The notes below the pieces were generated by a model. That model had not been told where the DNA came from. It searched no databases and saw only the letters and a list, made by a program, of their open reading frames with translations. Positions 49,973 to 61,300 of a stretch of 64,000 nucleotides of DNA are shown here, piece by piece. This stretch comes from Dicaeum eximium (Eukaryota; Chordata; Aves; Passeriformes; Dicaeidae), in assembly GCA_013396995.1 (NCBI GenBank), contig VWZP01006692.1, positions 379,435 to 443,434 of the forward strand, written 5' to 3'. Positions within the stretch are counted from its first letter, which is position 1. Each line of letters begins with the position of its first letter. The position numbers and the translations under genes are program-made.

Positions 49973-50818
49973 TTTAAGTAACTTACTGTAGAGCTTGTTT
50001 TTAGTTTGTGACTTGCTCCCCACAGCCTGACTACAAAGAATCTCCATTTGGTCACTGATGAGTTCCTGTTTTACCAGAAGAGCCTACGTTAATAACAGAC
50101 AACACCTGACACGTACAAGGTGGACATACTCCACAAGTTTAGAAAGGGCAGCCTCATGATGAATCTAGATTAGTAACACTATTTCTGCACCTGAAATTGA
50201 GAGCCAAGTTTATTTCCAAGAAAAGTCCACTGACATAAAAGACAAGCTTGCAGCAAACATCTGTCGTGATGGGTTCATTCACTGTCATTTATTGTGTAGT
50301 TCTGGAAGGCACAGACATTTCCACCTTCAACTTTCAATTAAAATTCTGAAACTGACTTACAATCAGCATCAGAGCCTGGGATTTCAGCTCTTGTCAACAA
50401 ATTATTATATACCAAGAAAGAAAATACATATTTGTCTAAACAGAAATGTCAGAATATTAATCTAATCAAAATACCTGTAAAACACAGGCACTCCAGGACA
50501 GGATCTTTTTGCCACTAAACCCCTAAAAAACTCATGAAGGCAGGGATGTGATGAACATTCCAAGCTTGCTCAGGGAAAATATTTCAACATGAATAGAGCA
50601 CAACAGACTGCTGAAATGCTGCAGGTGTGAGAAATACTGTATTTTAAAGATACCTGTTACAAAGGCTAAATACCAAAAGTCTAGTAAAAGCTGAAAATAA
50701 TTCACAGCTACTGAAAAAGTCAGTCTTATTTCTGGTAGGAAGTTTTGTATCTGTTTAACTCATTGATTTTTGCACATAAAACACTCAGTTGTTTAAAACC
50801 CCTACTATTCAAATAGTA

Positions 50819-50843
50819 GAATAGTCCCTACTAGGGACTATTC
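50819..50843. repeat. Perfect 11-bp inverted repeat beside a second hairpin
   Basis: GAATAGTCCCT, three-base loop, AGGGACTATTC. Immediately left, CTACTATT-CA-AATAGTAG (50802-50819) forms another stem sharing the AATAG sequence. Confidence 0.9.
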
Positions 50844-53744
50844 AAAACCATCAGCAAACCTTCCCCGCTGCAGATGACACACAATCCCACAACTGCCAGC
50901 ATAACAAATCCTATGTTTCTGCAGTAGTCCAAAGCTCATGACATCCACGTGTCTCAGGTTCTCCTTCTCTAAATTAGACAAAATACCACCAGTACACCCA
51001 GGAGCATGCTGGGATGTGTTGGGCTGCATGGAGATCCTATTCCCACAGAACCAGGGGCAAGCAGCTTGCATGTGCCTGTGGAGACCGGCAGGTCTGTCAC
51101 CAAGGGCAGAGGGTGACAGAGGCTGGTAGGGCTGTCAAAACCGTTTCAGTCACATGAGCTATTGGAAAGTAAAGCACCCAAGGTCCCCAGCAGTCACAAG
51201 AACATTTTTCCAAGCATCATCCCCATGAATTCCACCTTGTTAGGCAAGGAAAAAAGAAAAGCCTGAGGTGACCTGTTTTGCTATCCACATCAACAGGAAG
51301 AATTTTCATGTTTCAATTGAAAAAGCAACCTTCCTGACACCAAAGCCAAAAAAGATGCAACTTGCTCTGCAGGCTGTGAGGAGAGAACACTTGCCTGCAT
51401 GCAAACCCATGAATTTGGTGGGAAGCATGTCATTTCTACACCACTGACTACCATGTTTATTTTTTTAAGAGTTATTTGCACACATCAGTTTCCATGCCAA
51501 TTGTCACACTAGTGCATTCTTCTCCAACAGTGATGTATCAGGAGAACCTACAGCACAGGAAAGGAGGGCTAGATGTAATTCTCTATTCTTGCTCCTACCA
51601 TGGGGAAAAAAATCAACTGGGCTGTGTTCCCTTAATTCAATTTAGCACAATGTATGGGCTTTCTATTCAAAGCAGAGGACAGACAAGTTCAGTCCCGTTC
51701 AACCTCAGTCAAACTGAAATAACCAAAGTTTAATCCCAAGCAGATACTCACACAAACCAAACCTGTGCGAAGTCACACCTTCAGCACATGCTGGAAGGTT
51801 CAGTCCGGAAGCCAGCCTAAGGCACGCCACCCAAGGGTTACAGGCACTGCATTTGGCTCGTACTTCAAAGGAAAAACCGAACAGGGAAGCGCTCCAAGGC
51901 TGACAATTGCGGGCAGCGCTACAAGAATAGAGGGGCCCAGCCAGAATATCAATAGGTGCCAGACCAAAAAACCAGATCTATTCAGAAGTCAAGATCCTGG
52001 TTTTTCCACTGGAGTCACAAAGGCGAACAACAGTCTAAAAAATCAATTTTAAGCATCATACAAATGTGTAAAGACATGGAAAGCATAGAGATGCAAAGCC
52101 CCATACTGCATTGCAAAAGAATCACACAGACTGGATGCATGGTCAAAAAGACTGTCAACCACACAAGCAGCCTGACACTCGTGGGCATCAACAAAATCTA
52201 GGAAGGCAAGGAAAATCGCAGATGACCTCCAGAATTTCTCAACATCATTAAAGCACAAGAAGCTGAAATCCCCTGGACACTGAAGTGTATTCCAGGCATA
52301 AGTGGCAGGAGAAAGGCAAGTGAGTGTTCTGAAGGAAGGAACAAGTGATAGAACGAGAAGTCATCACCCACTTTTATGATCTTTGCAGGAATAATTTGAT
52401 TCTCAAGTAAAGACGGATTATGCTTGAGCCTTTAATCGGTCACAGCAACAACTCCTAGAACTTTGAGGGTGCCCTCTCAAAAGGTTCTGGTAAATTTCAC
52501 GCCAGTAAACCTATTGCACCATGAAATTTTGGTAAATTCTGCTATTTTCAGAACAGCCAAATATGGTTTCTATAATGCCTTAATTAGACTGATAATAAGC
52601 TAGTGTCTATAAAGCTACTTTATTCTAAAATTAGGAATGCTCAAGTATCATAATCACATGGCAAATCATTTAAAATGTCATCTTCTACAGGCAGTACCTT
52701 CCTGAAAACTATTTCATACTCTTCAAAAATGCTGGTAGTACTGTGAATATCACCATGCCAGCATATGAACACAATCCAAACACTGTCAACTTCTACTGTT
52801 TCTTCCTTTGTACCGTCTAATCTCTCATCAAGCCAAACAGTTGTAACAACTATTTCTGAATTAATTCTGCATAAGTCAAGAGCATCCTTTTCATCTATAG
52901 TGATGCCTAATTACTGTCCAAGCCTCACCGTTCCAAGGAAAACAGTTTTGTACAGTACCACAGTCCCATGCGATGCACCCTCGCTTTGTGCCTGGAATGC
53001 TCAAGTCCAGGACTTGAGTTCAGGCCTTCTGGGTGCAAGCACTTTGTCACAGCCAGCACCCCTTTAACAAGCTCTGTGTACCGAAACTGCTCTGCCAGAA
53101 CCTGGTAAATCAGACCCCGGGACAGGAAATGGAACTGCAGGTCTTGCAATTCAAAATAGTTTTGTACTGCTGAGGTCTTCAGCAATTGTTATCAAATGGG
53201 AGCATGTATTCACAAGCCAATCTGCCCAATCCGTGACTTCAGAGAAAATCCTTCAGGCCCAGCCAGGACTGAACTCACTGCTCGCCAAGGTATCACAAAG
53301 ACAAGGCAGAGCCAGCAGAAGGCTGTGCTCAGACAAAAATAAACTTCCATGAGAAACAGGAAAGCACCAAGAACAGACCGTGTCCTTCTCCCCTTTGCTG
53401 AGCCTTAAAAGAAACACGATGTGTGTACCAGAAAGGGAACTAGTAGACAGTAAAAGTCTTGTGCTACAGCACCAGAGGTGAGAATCAAATGCTATTTGTC
53501 AAACAGGCTTATACCAAACTGTTTTATAGTGCCCTTATCTTCACAGTGCCAATGGAGGGCCTGAGGTCATACAGAGGGTTATAAAGTCTTTTGGAGGACA
53601 GAGGTCCTAAAAAATATTCCAGTGGCTCTATTACACTCCAGTTCCACAGAAACCCCCGTAAAGCTCTAAGTTTCCATCAGCAAGTGCTGAATGAGATGCT
53701 GAATTTCTCCTCACTCCTTCCCACCACCTGGGAAGCTCACCATG

Positions 53745-53957
53745 ACTTAAAGAGAGTCAGTTTAGACTACATATAAGGAGAATGGTAGAACACTGGAACA
53801 GGTTGTCTAGAGAGCTGGCAGATGCTCCACCCCTGAAAACATTCAAGATCCAGCTGGATGGTGCTCTGAGCAACCTGATCTAGTTTAAGATGGCAATGCT
53901 CATTCAAGGAGGTTGACTAGATGATTTTCCAAACCAAACTATTCTACGATTCTATAG
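53745..53957 (+). mobile_element. CR1 LINE 3' end fragment
   Basis: Matches the typical CR1 tail: AACACTGGAACAGGTTG, ATGCTCCACCCCTG, ATTCAAGATCCAGCTGGATG, CTCTGAGCAACCTGATCTAG, GGTTGACTAGATGA and a terminal ATTCTACGATTCTATA, a degenerate form of the CR1 octamer repeat. It is 5'-truncated, as is usual, and points toward the CDCA7L promoter. Confidence 0.9.
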
Positions 53958-54357
53958 CCATACCACCTCCCAAGATTTGTAACATTCAAACAGCCTGATG
54001 CATGCAGGCATGCGCCACCAGGCTGGGACCAGACCACAGCCGATGGAAGCATGCCTCTCAGGTGACTCAAAGATGTGTCTGCGTTGGCATCGCGACGTTT
54101 CAAGAAAAAAAAACCAAAAACCAAAACCAAAACCGTGGCCAGCATTAAAAATAAATAAATGTTTTAGCTATTTCTAAAGTGGTATCCCCAGGCTCATAAC
54201 TAATTAATTCTCCATGATCCACTTCAACCTTTATTAGAGCCGCTAAAAGTCCCAGCACAGCTGCAGTTGCCCCACGCCGCCGATGAAGGTCTCAGGGCCG
54301 CCCCGAGGGCGGCTTCCACGCTATTCCCGGCCTTTTACAACCGCGGAGCCGCCGCGC

Positions 54358-54363
54358 CACGTG
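54358..54363. promoter_or_regulatory. CDCA7L: CACGTG E-box
   Basis: The canonical Myc/Max (or USF) hexamer inside the CpG island, eight to eleven bases from the E2F-type site. It lies on the gene side of the gap, so it could be just downstream of the transcription start. Confidence 0.55.
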
Positions 54364-54368
54364 GATGG

Positions 54369-54376
54369 TTCCCGCC
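54369..54376 (-). promoter_or_regulatory. CDCA7L: E2F-type site (GGCGGGAA)
   Basis: TTCCCGCC on the plus strand, GGCGGGAA on the minus strand, a common E2F core. The closeness to the E-box supports a cell-cycle promoter, but function is inferred. Confidence 0.5.
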
Positions 54377-54419
54377 GGGACCGCGGCCCGCCCGGTGCCC
54401 CGGACAGCGCGCTGCGGGC

Positions 54420-54428
54420 GGGGGCGGT
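54420..54428 (+). promoter_or_regulatory. CDCA7L: GC box (Sp-type)
   Basis: GGGGGCGGTG in the island, an Sp1/KLF-type core. Short GC boxes are frequent in any CpG island. Confidence 0.35.
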
Positions 54429-54519
54429 GCGGGCGCGCCGGGGGAGCCGTCCCGCCGCCGGCGGTCACTCGCGGGCGCTGGCGGGCAGCTCCTCCGACCC
54501 CTCACGCCGCGGGCAGCGG

Positions 54520-54551
54520 NNNNNNNNNNNNNNNNNNNNNNNNNNNNNNNN
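54520..54551. other. Assembly gap (32 N)
   Basis: A run of 32 unknown bases in the GC-rich island; the true length is not known. The missing CDCA7L first coding exon (about 24 coding bases in human) could lie within it. Open frames crossing the gap are meaningless. Confidence 0.99.
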
Positions 54552-54822
54552 CCCCGCGTGGCCTGCCTGGGGACGGGCCAGGGCTGTCCGGATGCTGCTG
54601 CCGCTCCCCTGGGCATCCAGCATCGTCCGTTCTTTCCTGCACGCTTCTCGCTGCGCGGCAGCTGTTCGTCTGAAAGGGGCAGGCTTTGCCTTGGGGAAAT
54701 AGGCTTTCATCCTCCAAATAACTTAAAATGTTTATTTACACAATACAGGCGAGAAGTGTAAGCCTCTTGAAAACCTCTGGGGGGAAAAAAATGGGGGGGC
54801 GGGGGGAAAGCATATGATGCCA

Positions 54823-55327
54823 CTTTCGAATCGTAAAATTGTAAAGTCCAACCATTATTTCAGCACTGCTTCTTCACCACTAAGCCATGTCCCCAAGTGC
54901 CACATCCACATGATTTCTGAGCACTTTGAGGGATGGTGATTCCGCCACTTCCCTAGGTAGCCTGTTTCAATGCCTAAACACCCTGTAAGCGAAGAAACCT
55001 TCCCTGGCAGAATCTCAGGCCATTTCCTCTTGTCCTATTGCTCGTTCCTTGGGAGAAGAGACGGACCCCTATCTCCTTCCATCCCACCTTTCAGGCAGTT
55101 GTAGAGAATAATAAGGTGTCCCCTGAGCCACCTTTTCTCTGGGATAAACAACACCAGCTCCCTCAGCTCATCCATCAGACTTGTGCTCCAGGTCCTTCAC
55201 CAGACCCCTCACCAGCTCAGCTGCCCTTCTCTGGGCACTCTCCAAGCACCTCAATGTCTTTTTTGTAGTGAGGAGCCCAAAACTGAAAACAGGACTCGAC
55301 GTGTGACCTCTCCAGTGCCAAGTACAG
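54823..55327 (-). mobile_element. CR1 LINE fragment, minus strand
   Basis: Contains the complement of standard CR1 sequence, for example CACTAAGCCATGTCCC, CTCTTGTCCTATTGCTCG, GTTGTAGAGAATAATAAGG, CCCTCAGCTCATCCATCAGA and CACCTCAATGTCTTTTTTGT. Its degenerate 3' end lies at the left, next to the CpG island. The fragment is about 0.5 kb and truncated. Confidence 0.93.
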
Positions 55328-58300
55328 GCGGACTTTAAATGCATTCCCCAGCTTTCCAAGTCAACAGCCTTTAACTTCACTGTGAAAGTGAAATCTAAAA
55401 GTGAAAGGGATGGAAGCAGAATTGATTCCTTGAAACAGCAAGTCAAGGGTTCAAATGTCAAAATATCACAAATGCTGGAAAGTAAATCTAATCAGAGAAA
55501 TTTAAATGGAAAAAAGGGGAATATATCAAATTTTAAAGAACTTTTCTTCCACACATGTTGCTATTTCATCATGTTTTCCACTGTGCCACTAGTAGAAAGA
55601 AAGATGAACACAAAACCAGGAAAACTATTTTTTCTTGTTTCCTCTGAATAACCTGTACTCCTCAATTAAGAGGTTTAATTTTTATTAAAAACTTAACGGT
55701 TTATGTGTCCCTTTTTAATCAAGGGGATTGCTACTAGATTAGGTACTTTGTGTTATGATTACCCATTAATTCAGTGAGAAAAGCTACCCTTTGAGCAGCG
55801 AGATGCTCCCAAAGTTATCTGATTGGGTAGGGTGGGGGTCTGTACTCAGCTTCCCCCTGTCCCACTGGCACGGTGAATATTCCCTTGCCCAATGTAAAAA
55901 CTGTTGAGATGGTGTTTTCCTGATGCAACTTTGGTAATAGAAGGGTGCACTTTCCAATACGGTTGCAATTATGTTAAACTCCCCTAATTAGGGCACATTT
56001 TATAAAGTCCTCTTCCTTTTTCCCTTCCTTGCATCTGAGTATTTCTCCCTTGAAGTGCTCCCTGAGAAGCATTCTCTATCTTGCCAGCATGGCACCCTCA
56101 CACGTTCTCTGACGGGGCTATTGCCAGCTGTTCATCATCCATCTCTAAAGGATGGACTCTGTAGGTGGCTCAGAGAGGAAGAACTCACTTGGGATCAGCA
56201 GTGAAGTACCTCAGTGTTTGCAGTACTGTAAAATGAAATGTCTTTGCCATTCTCCTTATGGGATTTGAGGAAACAGGAGAATAATTGATGACTGTGTCTG
56301 AACTGGGGGATCTCAGTATAAGGACTCAGGGTATGTTTCACACCCAGGTTTCTGTCTGGTGTCTCCCACAAGCCCTCTAGTTTGGACAGCTGGAGTAGAA
56401 CAGCAAGAAATCCACTTGCCCATGTAATCTGGCTGAAATAAGCCCGTAATAACGACCTTTATAGTTTTTGAATTGATAGAAGCAAATCAGAGGAACCAAG
56501 TATGTTACTGTGTAGCTTACCTTAAAACACAATTGTGAGTTGCCACACTAAAAATAAATTCAGATTGTTTTGACTATTTCAGTACTCTGGATGACAGAGA
56601 CTTAAAAGCATTATGTATTTTTTCATTTAGGGGAGCGCTTCAAAATGCGCAGTGCAGTCTGCCTACTATGATGAGCTCCCAGGTCTGACTAGGTATTTTA
56701 AACACCCCACTGTAAATACTGATTTAAAATAAAAGTTTGAGAAAAGTAACATTTTTTTGGAAAGTGAAGGACAGTTGAGATGAGTTCTTCCCCTCTCTCT
56801 GAGGGGAAGAACCTCTCCATGAACCACTGCATCTGATCCTCAATGTAACACATGGTGGACTACCCATTTAAGTACTTCCAAGCCTTTATATTCCAACCAT
56901 ATGGAAGGTATTTGTTAGGAGAGAATGTGAGAGAAGTCGTTACATGCAAACAAAGAAGCATTTAGCCAAAGCAGGCCATTTAAACGCTGGTTTGCATTGC
57001 AATATCCACTATTGAGGCACCTGCGGGTTGTCACTCAGGGTGCAGAAATAAGAAGCTTTGGGCATGAGGTGGGGAGGAGGGAATTCAGTAGAAGACAAAA
57101 TGTGGGAATTATGTATAATATCAGCAAAATTGAAATGCAGACTTCTTAAAATACAAAAGAATAAAGATCTCTTGTGCAATACATTCCTGAAAGGCTTGTA
57201 TATTATGTGTTCCACTGCTGACCCTGGGCTTGGTTCTTTCCCTTGTCCCCAACAGTCCACGTTATGAAGCACTTCATTTGTTCAAAGCTGTCAAAATGTT
57301 ATCTTGGATTGCGAACAACAGATTTGAAATGGCTTTGTTGACTGTCCTGTGCTAAATTAGAGTGAATAAAATTGAATTCTCTTAGAATAGAGATGTGCAG
57401 CTATTATGCTGTTACAAATACATTATGAACTGTCTGATATCTTCAGCTATTTTATGCAATTTGTTGCTTTGGCTTTGTTTCTCTTTTTTTTTTTCCCTAA
57501 CTTTCCACTTTATTTTGTACTTTCATAATCATTCTCCTTCCCAGCATTTCAAGCTCTTCTTGTTAGTTATTGTTCTTTATGTTGCCTCATTAGAAGTGTA
57601 GGGTTATTTAAATTTTTTTTTAGTTTAATTTTTCTGTCACTGTAGCTCAAATACTTCTCAATGTGGATTTTCCATCACTGAATTCCTGCCCATTTTCTTT
57701 ACCTCGTCATATTATTTCAAAGTTCTTTTTTCTAATCCACAATGGTTTTTGTGTGATTGCCTTGTCAGTAGGATCTCATCATCTGCTCAGATGAGGTTTA
57801 GCTGAATTCTGGGTACTCTTTAACTTCAGCCTTATATATTAAGCCTGAATTATTTTGCAATGACTGGATACAGAATAGTTGCTGACCTTACTTATCATCT
57901 CATGAGAGCATTGCTGATAATGTCTCAGTCCAACTCTTCGGACTCAAAACTATACAATGAAATTCATAACAATGAGCTCTGTCTTGGTCTCAGTATGACT
58001 ACTATAATCCAACTACAGTTTCCAAACAGAACAAACATGTACTGAAGGAATTATGAGCTACTCAAAATATGTATCAGGTATAGCAGATCCATGAGTTTAT
58101 GGGATACTCAGTAACAACATGATGCACAGTAAAATTACAGGACAGCATCACCACTCTCTGAAGTGGCCATGTAAACAGAAAATTTGTTTCCCATGAGTTT
58201 CAAATTAACCAATACCACTCTAGTTTATAATTTTGGACTTTACTGCTGTGAATTTACCAAGCTGGATAACCATTAAAATCAATCCTTGCTCCTGAACTCT

Positions 58301-61300
58301 GCTTTCACTGCTCCCTCTAACAGTATCTAATTTGGGGGCCATTATAATCACAACTGGGGGCTTTGCTCCCATCTTGCTGCCACCACGCTTCTCTGAGACC
58401 TGTCAAGCATTTTAAGTAGCATGCACTTTCCCACACTTCTCAATGAATGCTGACATACCTAACTTAAAAGGATTACTTTCTGCTGAGAGGAATTGTAATC
58501 TTCTTTTCCTGCTCTGCAAATCCTCTAGTAAGTGAAAAAGAAAGGCCAAGATCTGTTCTGCTGTGCAGGGCAAATCACCATCGCAGAAGGTATAGAATGA
58601 AACAACAAATCTAAGATTTACTTGTGGTCACGCTTGTCCAGGAGCTGTGTCCCTGGCTATTAACTCATTGGCATCTTCCATCACTATTTCTGCTGCTTTG
58701 ATATTTTCTGTGTATTCTGTATTAATACACACACAATTGCTACCATGAATGGTGTTCAGGACAAAACACTTATCTCAAAGGAGTCTGCAAAAATGTAGAG
58801 ACACAGAATTGCCTTAACTTGAACCCAATTTTTAATATGTATTCTGTAAAACAAACAAACAAACAAACAAACAAAACAAAACAGAAACATACTTAACTTA
58901 TATACAAAAAACTACTGCTTTTTCAAACTGCCTAAGGTAAATTTGCAGAATATTTTCAAAAGCTGGCACAGAGGATTGTGGTGGTGGTGCTGGTGAAGGT
59001 TTGTGCTCCAACAGTGGCTTGTGGGTGGTATCTGACAGAACAATAAAAGCACAAATGTTCCTGCTACCTTGATTTCCACCCACTCATCTCAAAACCTTTC
59101 CTCACACATGGTGATTGTTGCAACAAATTGTCTTGTGAGTGAGGCTGAGGGGGCTTGGGTGATCCTACACCACCAACTGAAAATGAAGCCACAGGTTATT
59201 CTTTTGCAGTAGTCACATGAATGTTCTCTAAGAGAGCCTTCCCTGTGCTCTCCCATCATTCTCTTAAAATTCCTGCAAAAGAAGAGGGGGGGCAGTTTGC
59301 CAATAAAGCTTGTACTGCTGAATATCTAATTTTGTTGTTTCATATTGCAAAACAATATTTTGTTGCCAGTCATTCACAAAGTTGGTGAGCCAGGATTAGA
59401 GTCCACTCCCCCTTTCCATTCACTTATTTGGCAGCCAGCTATACTCACAAGGTAGATGAACACCAGCTTCAGGCTTCCTCCCATGCGTTTTCCTTTCCAT
59501 TACTATACTGCTGCAGCAAAAAATTCAGACTCCAAATTTATGAGATCTTTGACAAACTTTTCTTAATCTAATCCTGAAAATCACAGGTCCAGGTGAACAG
59601 ACATGTCCTTTGCTAATTCATCCTAAAATCCTTCGTTGATACTTGGAGATGTCTGTCATGTGTTTTTATTAATTCTTAGTTGTGTTTCAGCCCACTCTGA
59701 TGGATGGCTGCTTCCAGACTGCCAGTGAGGGGGCTGTGTCAGTTGTAGCTAATTCCTCCTTGGGTAAATTCTGCAGCGTCAGCAGGGCTGGAACATTTCA
59801 GTTGGACATGGGAAATGCCCTTCTCTCCCCTACATTCCCAGCCATTCACGTGGGACAAATGAGTCTTATTGTTTCAGAGAAATGAGCTTTGGATTTTTCC
59901 TTTGGAAAAAATGGGGTTTTTTGTATCCTGTGAGCTAGGATTATCTAACCTTTCTCCTCTTGCTTTCTGTGGTTTAAAAAAAGGCTAGGAACATATGACA
60001 AAGCCCCATTTAATCCACATTCTCTAGTTATTCACGTCCCAATTTTTTCTCCTTTGTCATCCTTTTAATTTCTTTCAGATGCTTATTTGTCAGTTCCATG
60101 AATCCTGCTGAAGATCACCATCATTAAGAAATTCCAGGCTCACCAAAGTTTGCTTAGCATAAAATTCCTCAAAAATTTGTCCAATTGCCAATTCACTCTG
60201 ACATAGGAGCCTGGGAGAGCAAACTGCTCTGACTTCTCATATCCAACAAAGTCTTTGCATGAAAGCTATTCTTTTGCATGAAAGGTAATTCTTCAGGACT
60301 CTTCAGGGTGCTCCAGGCTGCTATTTTGATTGCCTTTGCAAAGTTCAGTTTCAATTTCAAATATATTAGTCAGTATTTGAGTTTTGCAAGTATTGCTATC
60401 ACCTTAAATTAGAATATCTTCAATTGAATTACATCCTGACTCAATGGGTTTTTCTCTTGGACTTCTGGATCTCCCTTAGAAATCACCTGCATGGTTCAAA
60501 CTATGAGGAAAATACAACAGGAAAATACAGCTTGTCTCATTTAGAAGCAGAAAATGAAAATAATGGACTAGGTATTTGTTCAGTTCAGTTTACTTACAAT
60601 GCACTTAAACACCCTTTTCTGCAATAAAACAGGAAAAAGAAAAAACAGACTTTTTGATTCTGCGTGGTTCCTCTTCATACATCCCATCTAGTTGTTTATC
60701 CAGAGTTCACTTTCTTTTAGCTTTCATTTAGGCCATGTGTCCTCACTGCCTTCTGCCTATGAAACCACTCAAGTCCTGCGTTTGTATTCAAATTCCTGGG
60801 AAAGCCTTCCCTTTTTTCCTCTAAGATAATTTTTGCACTGTGTTTCATATGGCAAACACTTTGGCAGGTGGCCTCTATTGTGTTAGTTCATTTAATCCAT
60901 AAAAGGCTTAATCACTTCTTTTCCATAGCATGCCCAGAATCTGGCTAGTGCACCCAGCAGCTTCAACCTGTATTAGCCACACTTATTAGCAGCAAACAGC
61001 GTGTTTCAGTATCACATATGGTGTCACTGGCCATGTGGGTTTGACTACAAATACCCCATCCCTACTCTAATACTAAAGATAGTGAAAGGAGGAAGGAAGA
61101 ATTTATTTGCTGTCTATGTAGTTTCAATTTCAGGTGGAGGAAGCTGTCTCTCCATTCTGTAATCTACCCCTTTCTTTTGCCTGACTGCCTTTTGGGAGTT
61201 CATACAGGAAAAATATGTAAAGTTTGCAAGCACTAATGTACTATTATTAATGGCACAGCACATTAAATAATATCATGAACAGGTGTATCATTCATGTCTG

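Larger units (their letters stand above)
47927..53744. other. CDCA7L: CDCA7L intron 1, no gene seen
   Basis: About 5.8 kb of presumed first intron before the CR1 fragment. No exon-like block was recognised. It contains two perfect hairpins (49951-49972 and 50819-50843). Confidence 0.6.
54260..54710 (-). promoter_or_regulatory. CDCA7L: CpG-rich promoter island of CDCA7L
   Basis: An abrupt GC- and CpG-rich block in otherwise AT-rich DNA, upstream of exon 2 on the gene's strand. It carries a CACGTG E-box, a GGCGGGAA E2F-type site (minus strand) and a GGGGGCGG GC box. These suit a proliferation-linked gene tied to Myc and E2F. No TATA box was obvious. The transcription start and first coding exon are expected here, but a gap interrupts the island. 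Confidence 0.8.

Noticed and set aside
54267..54761. Long open frames through the CpG island
   Set aside because: They run across the run of N, are GC-driven and match no family.
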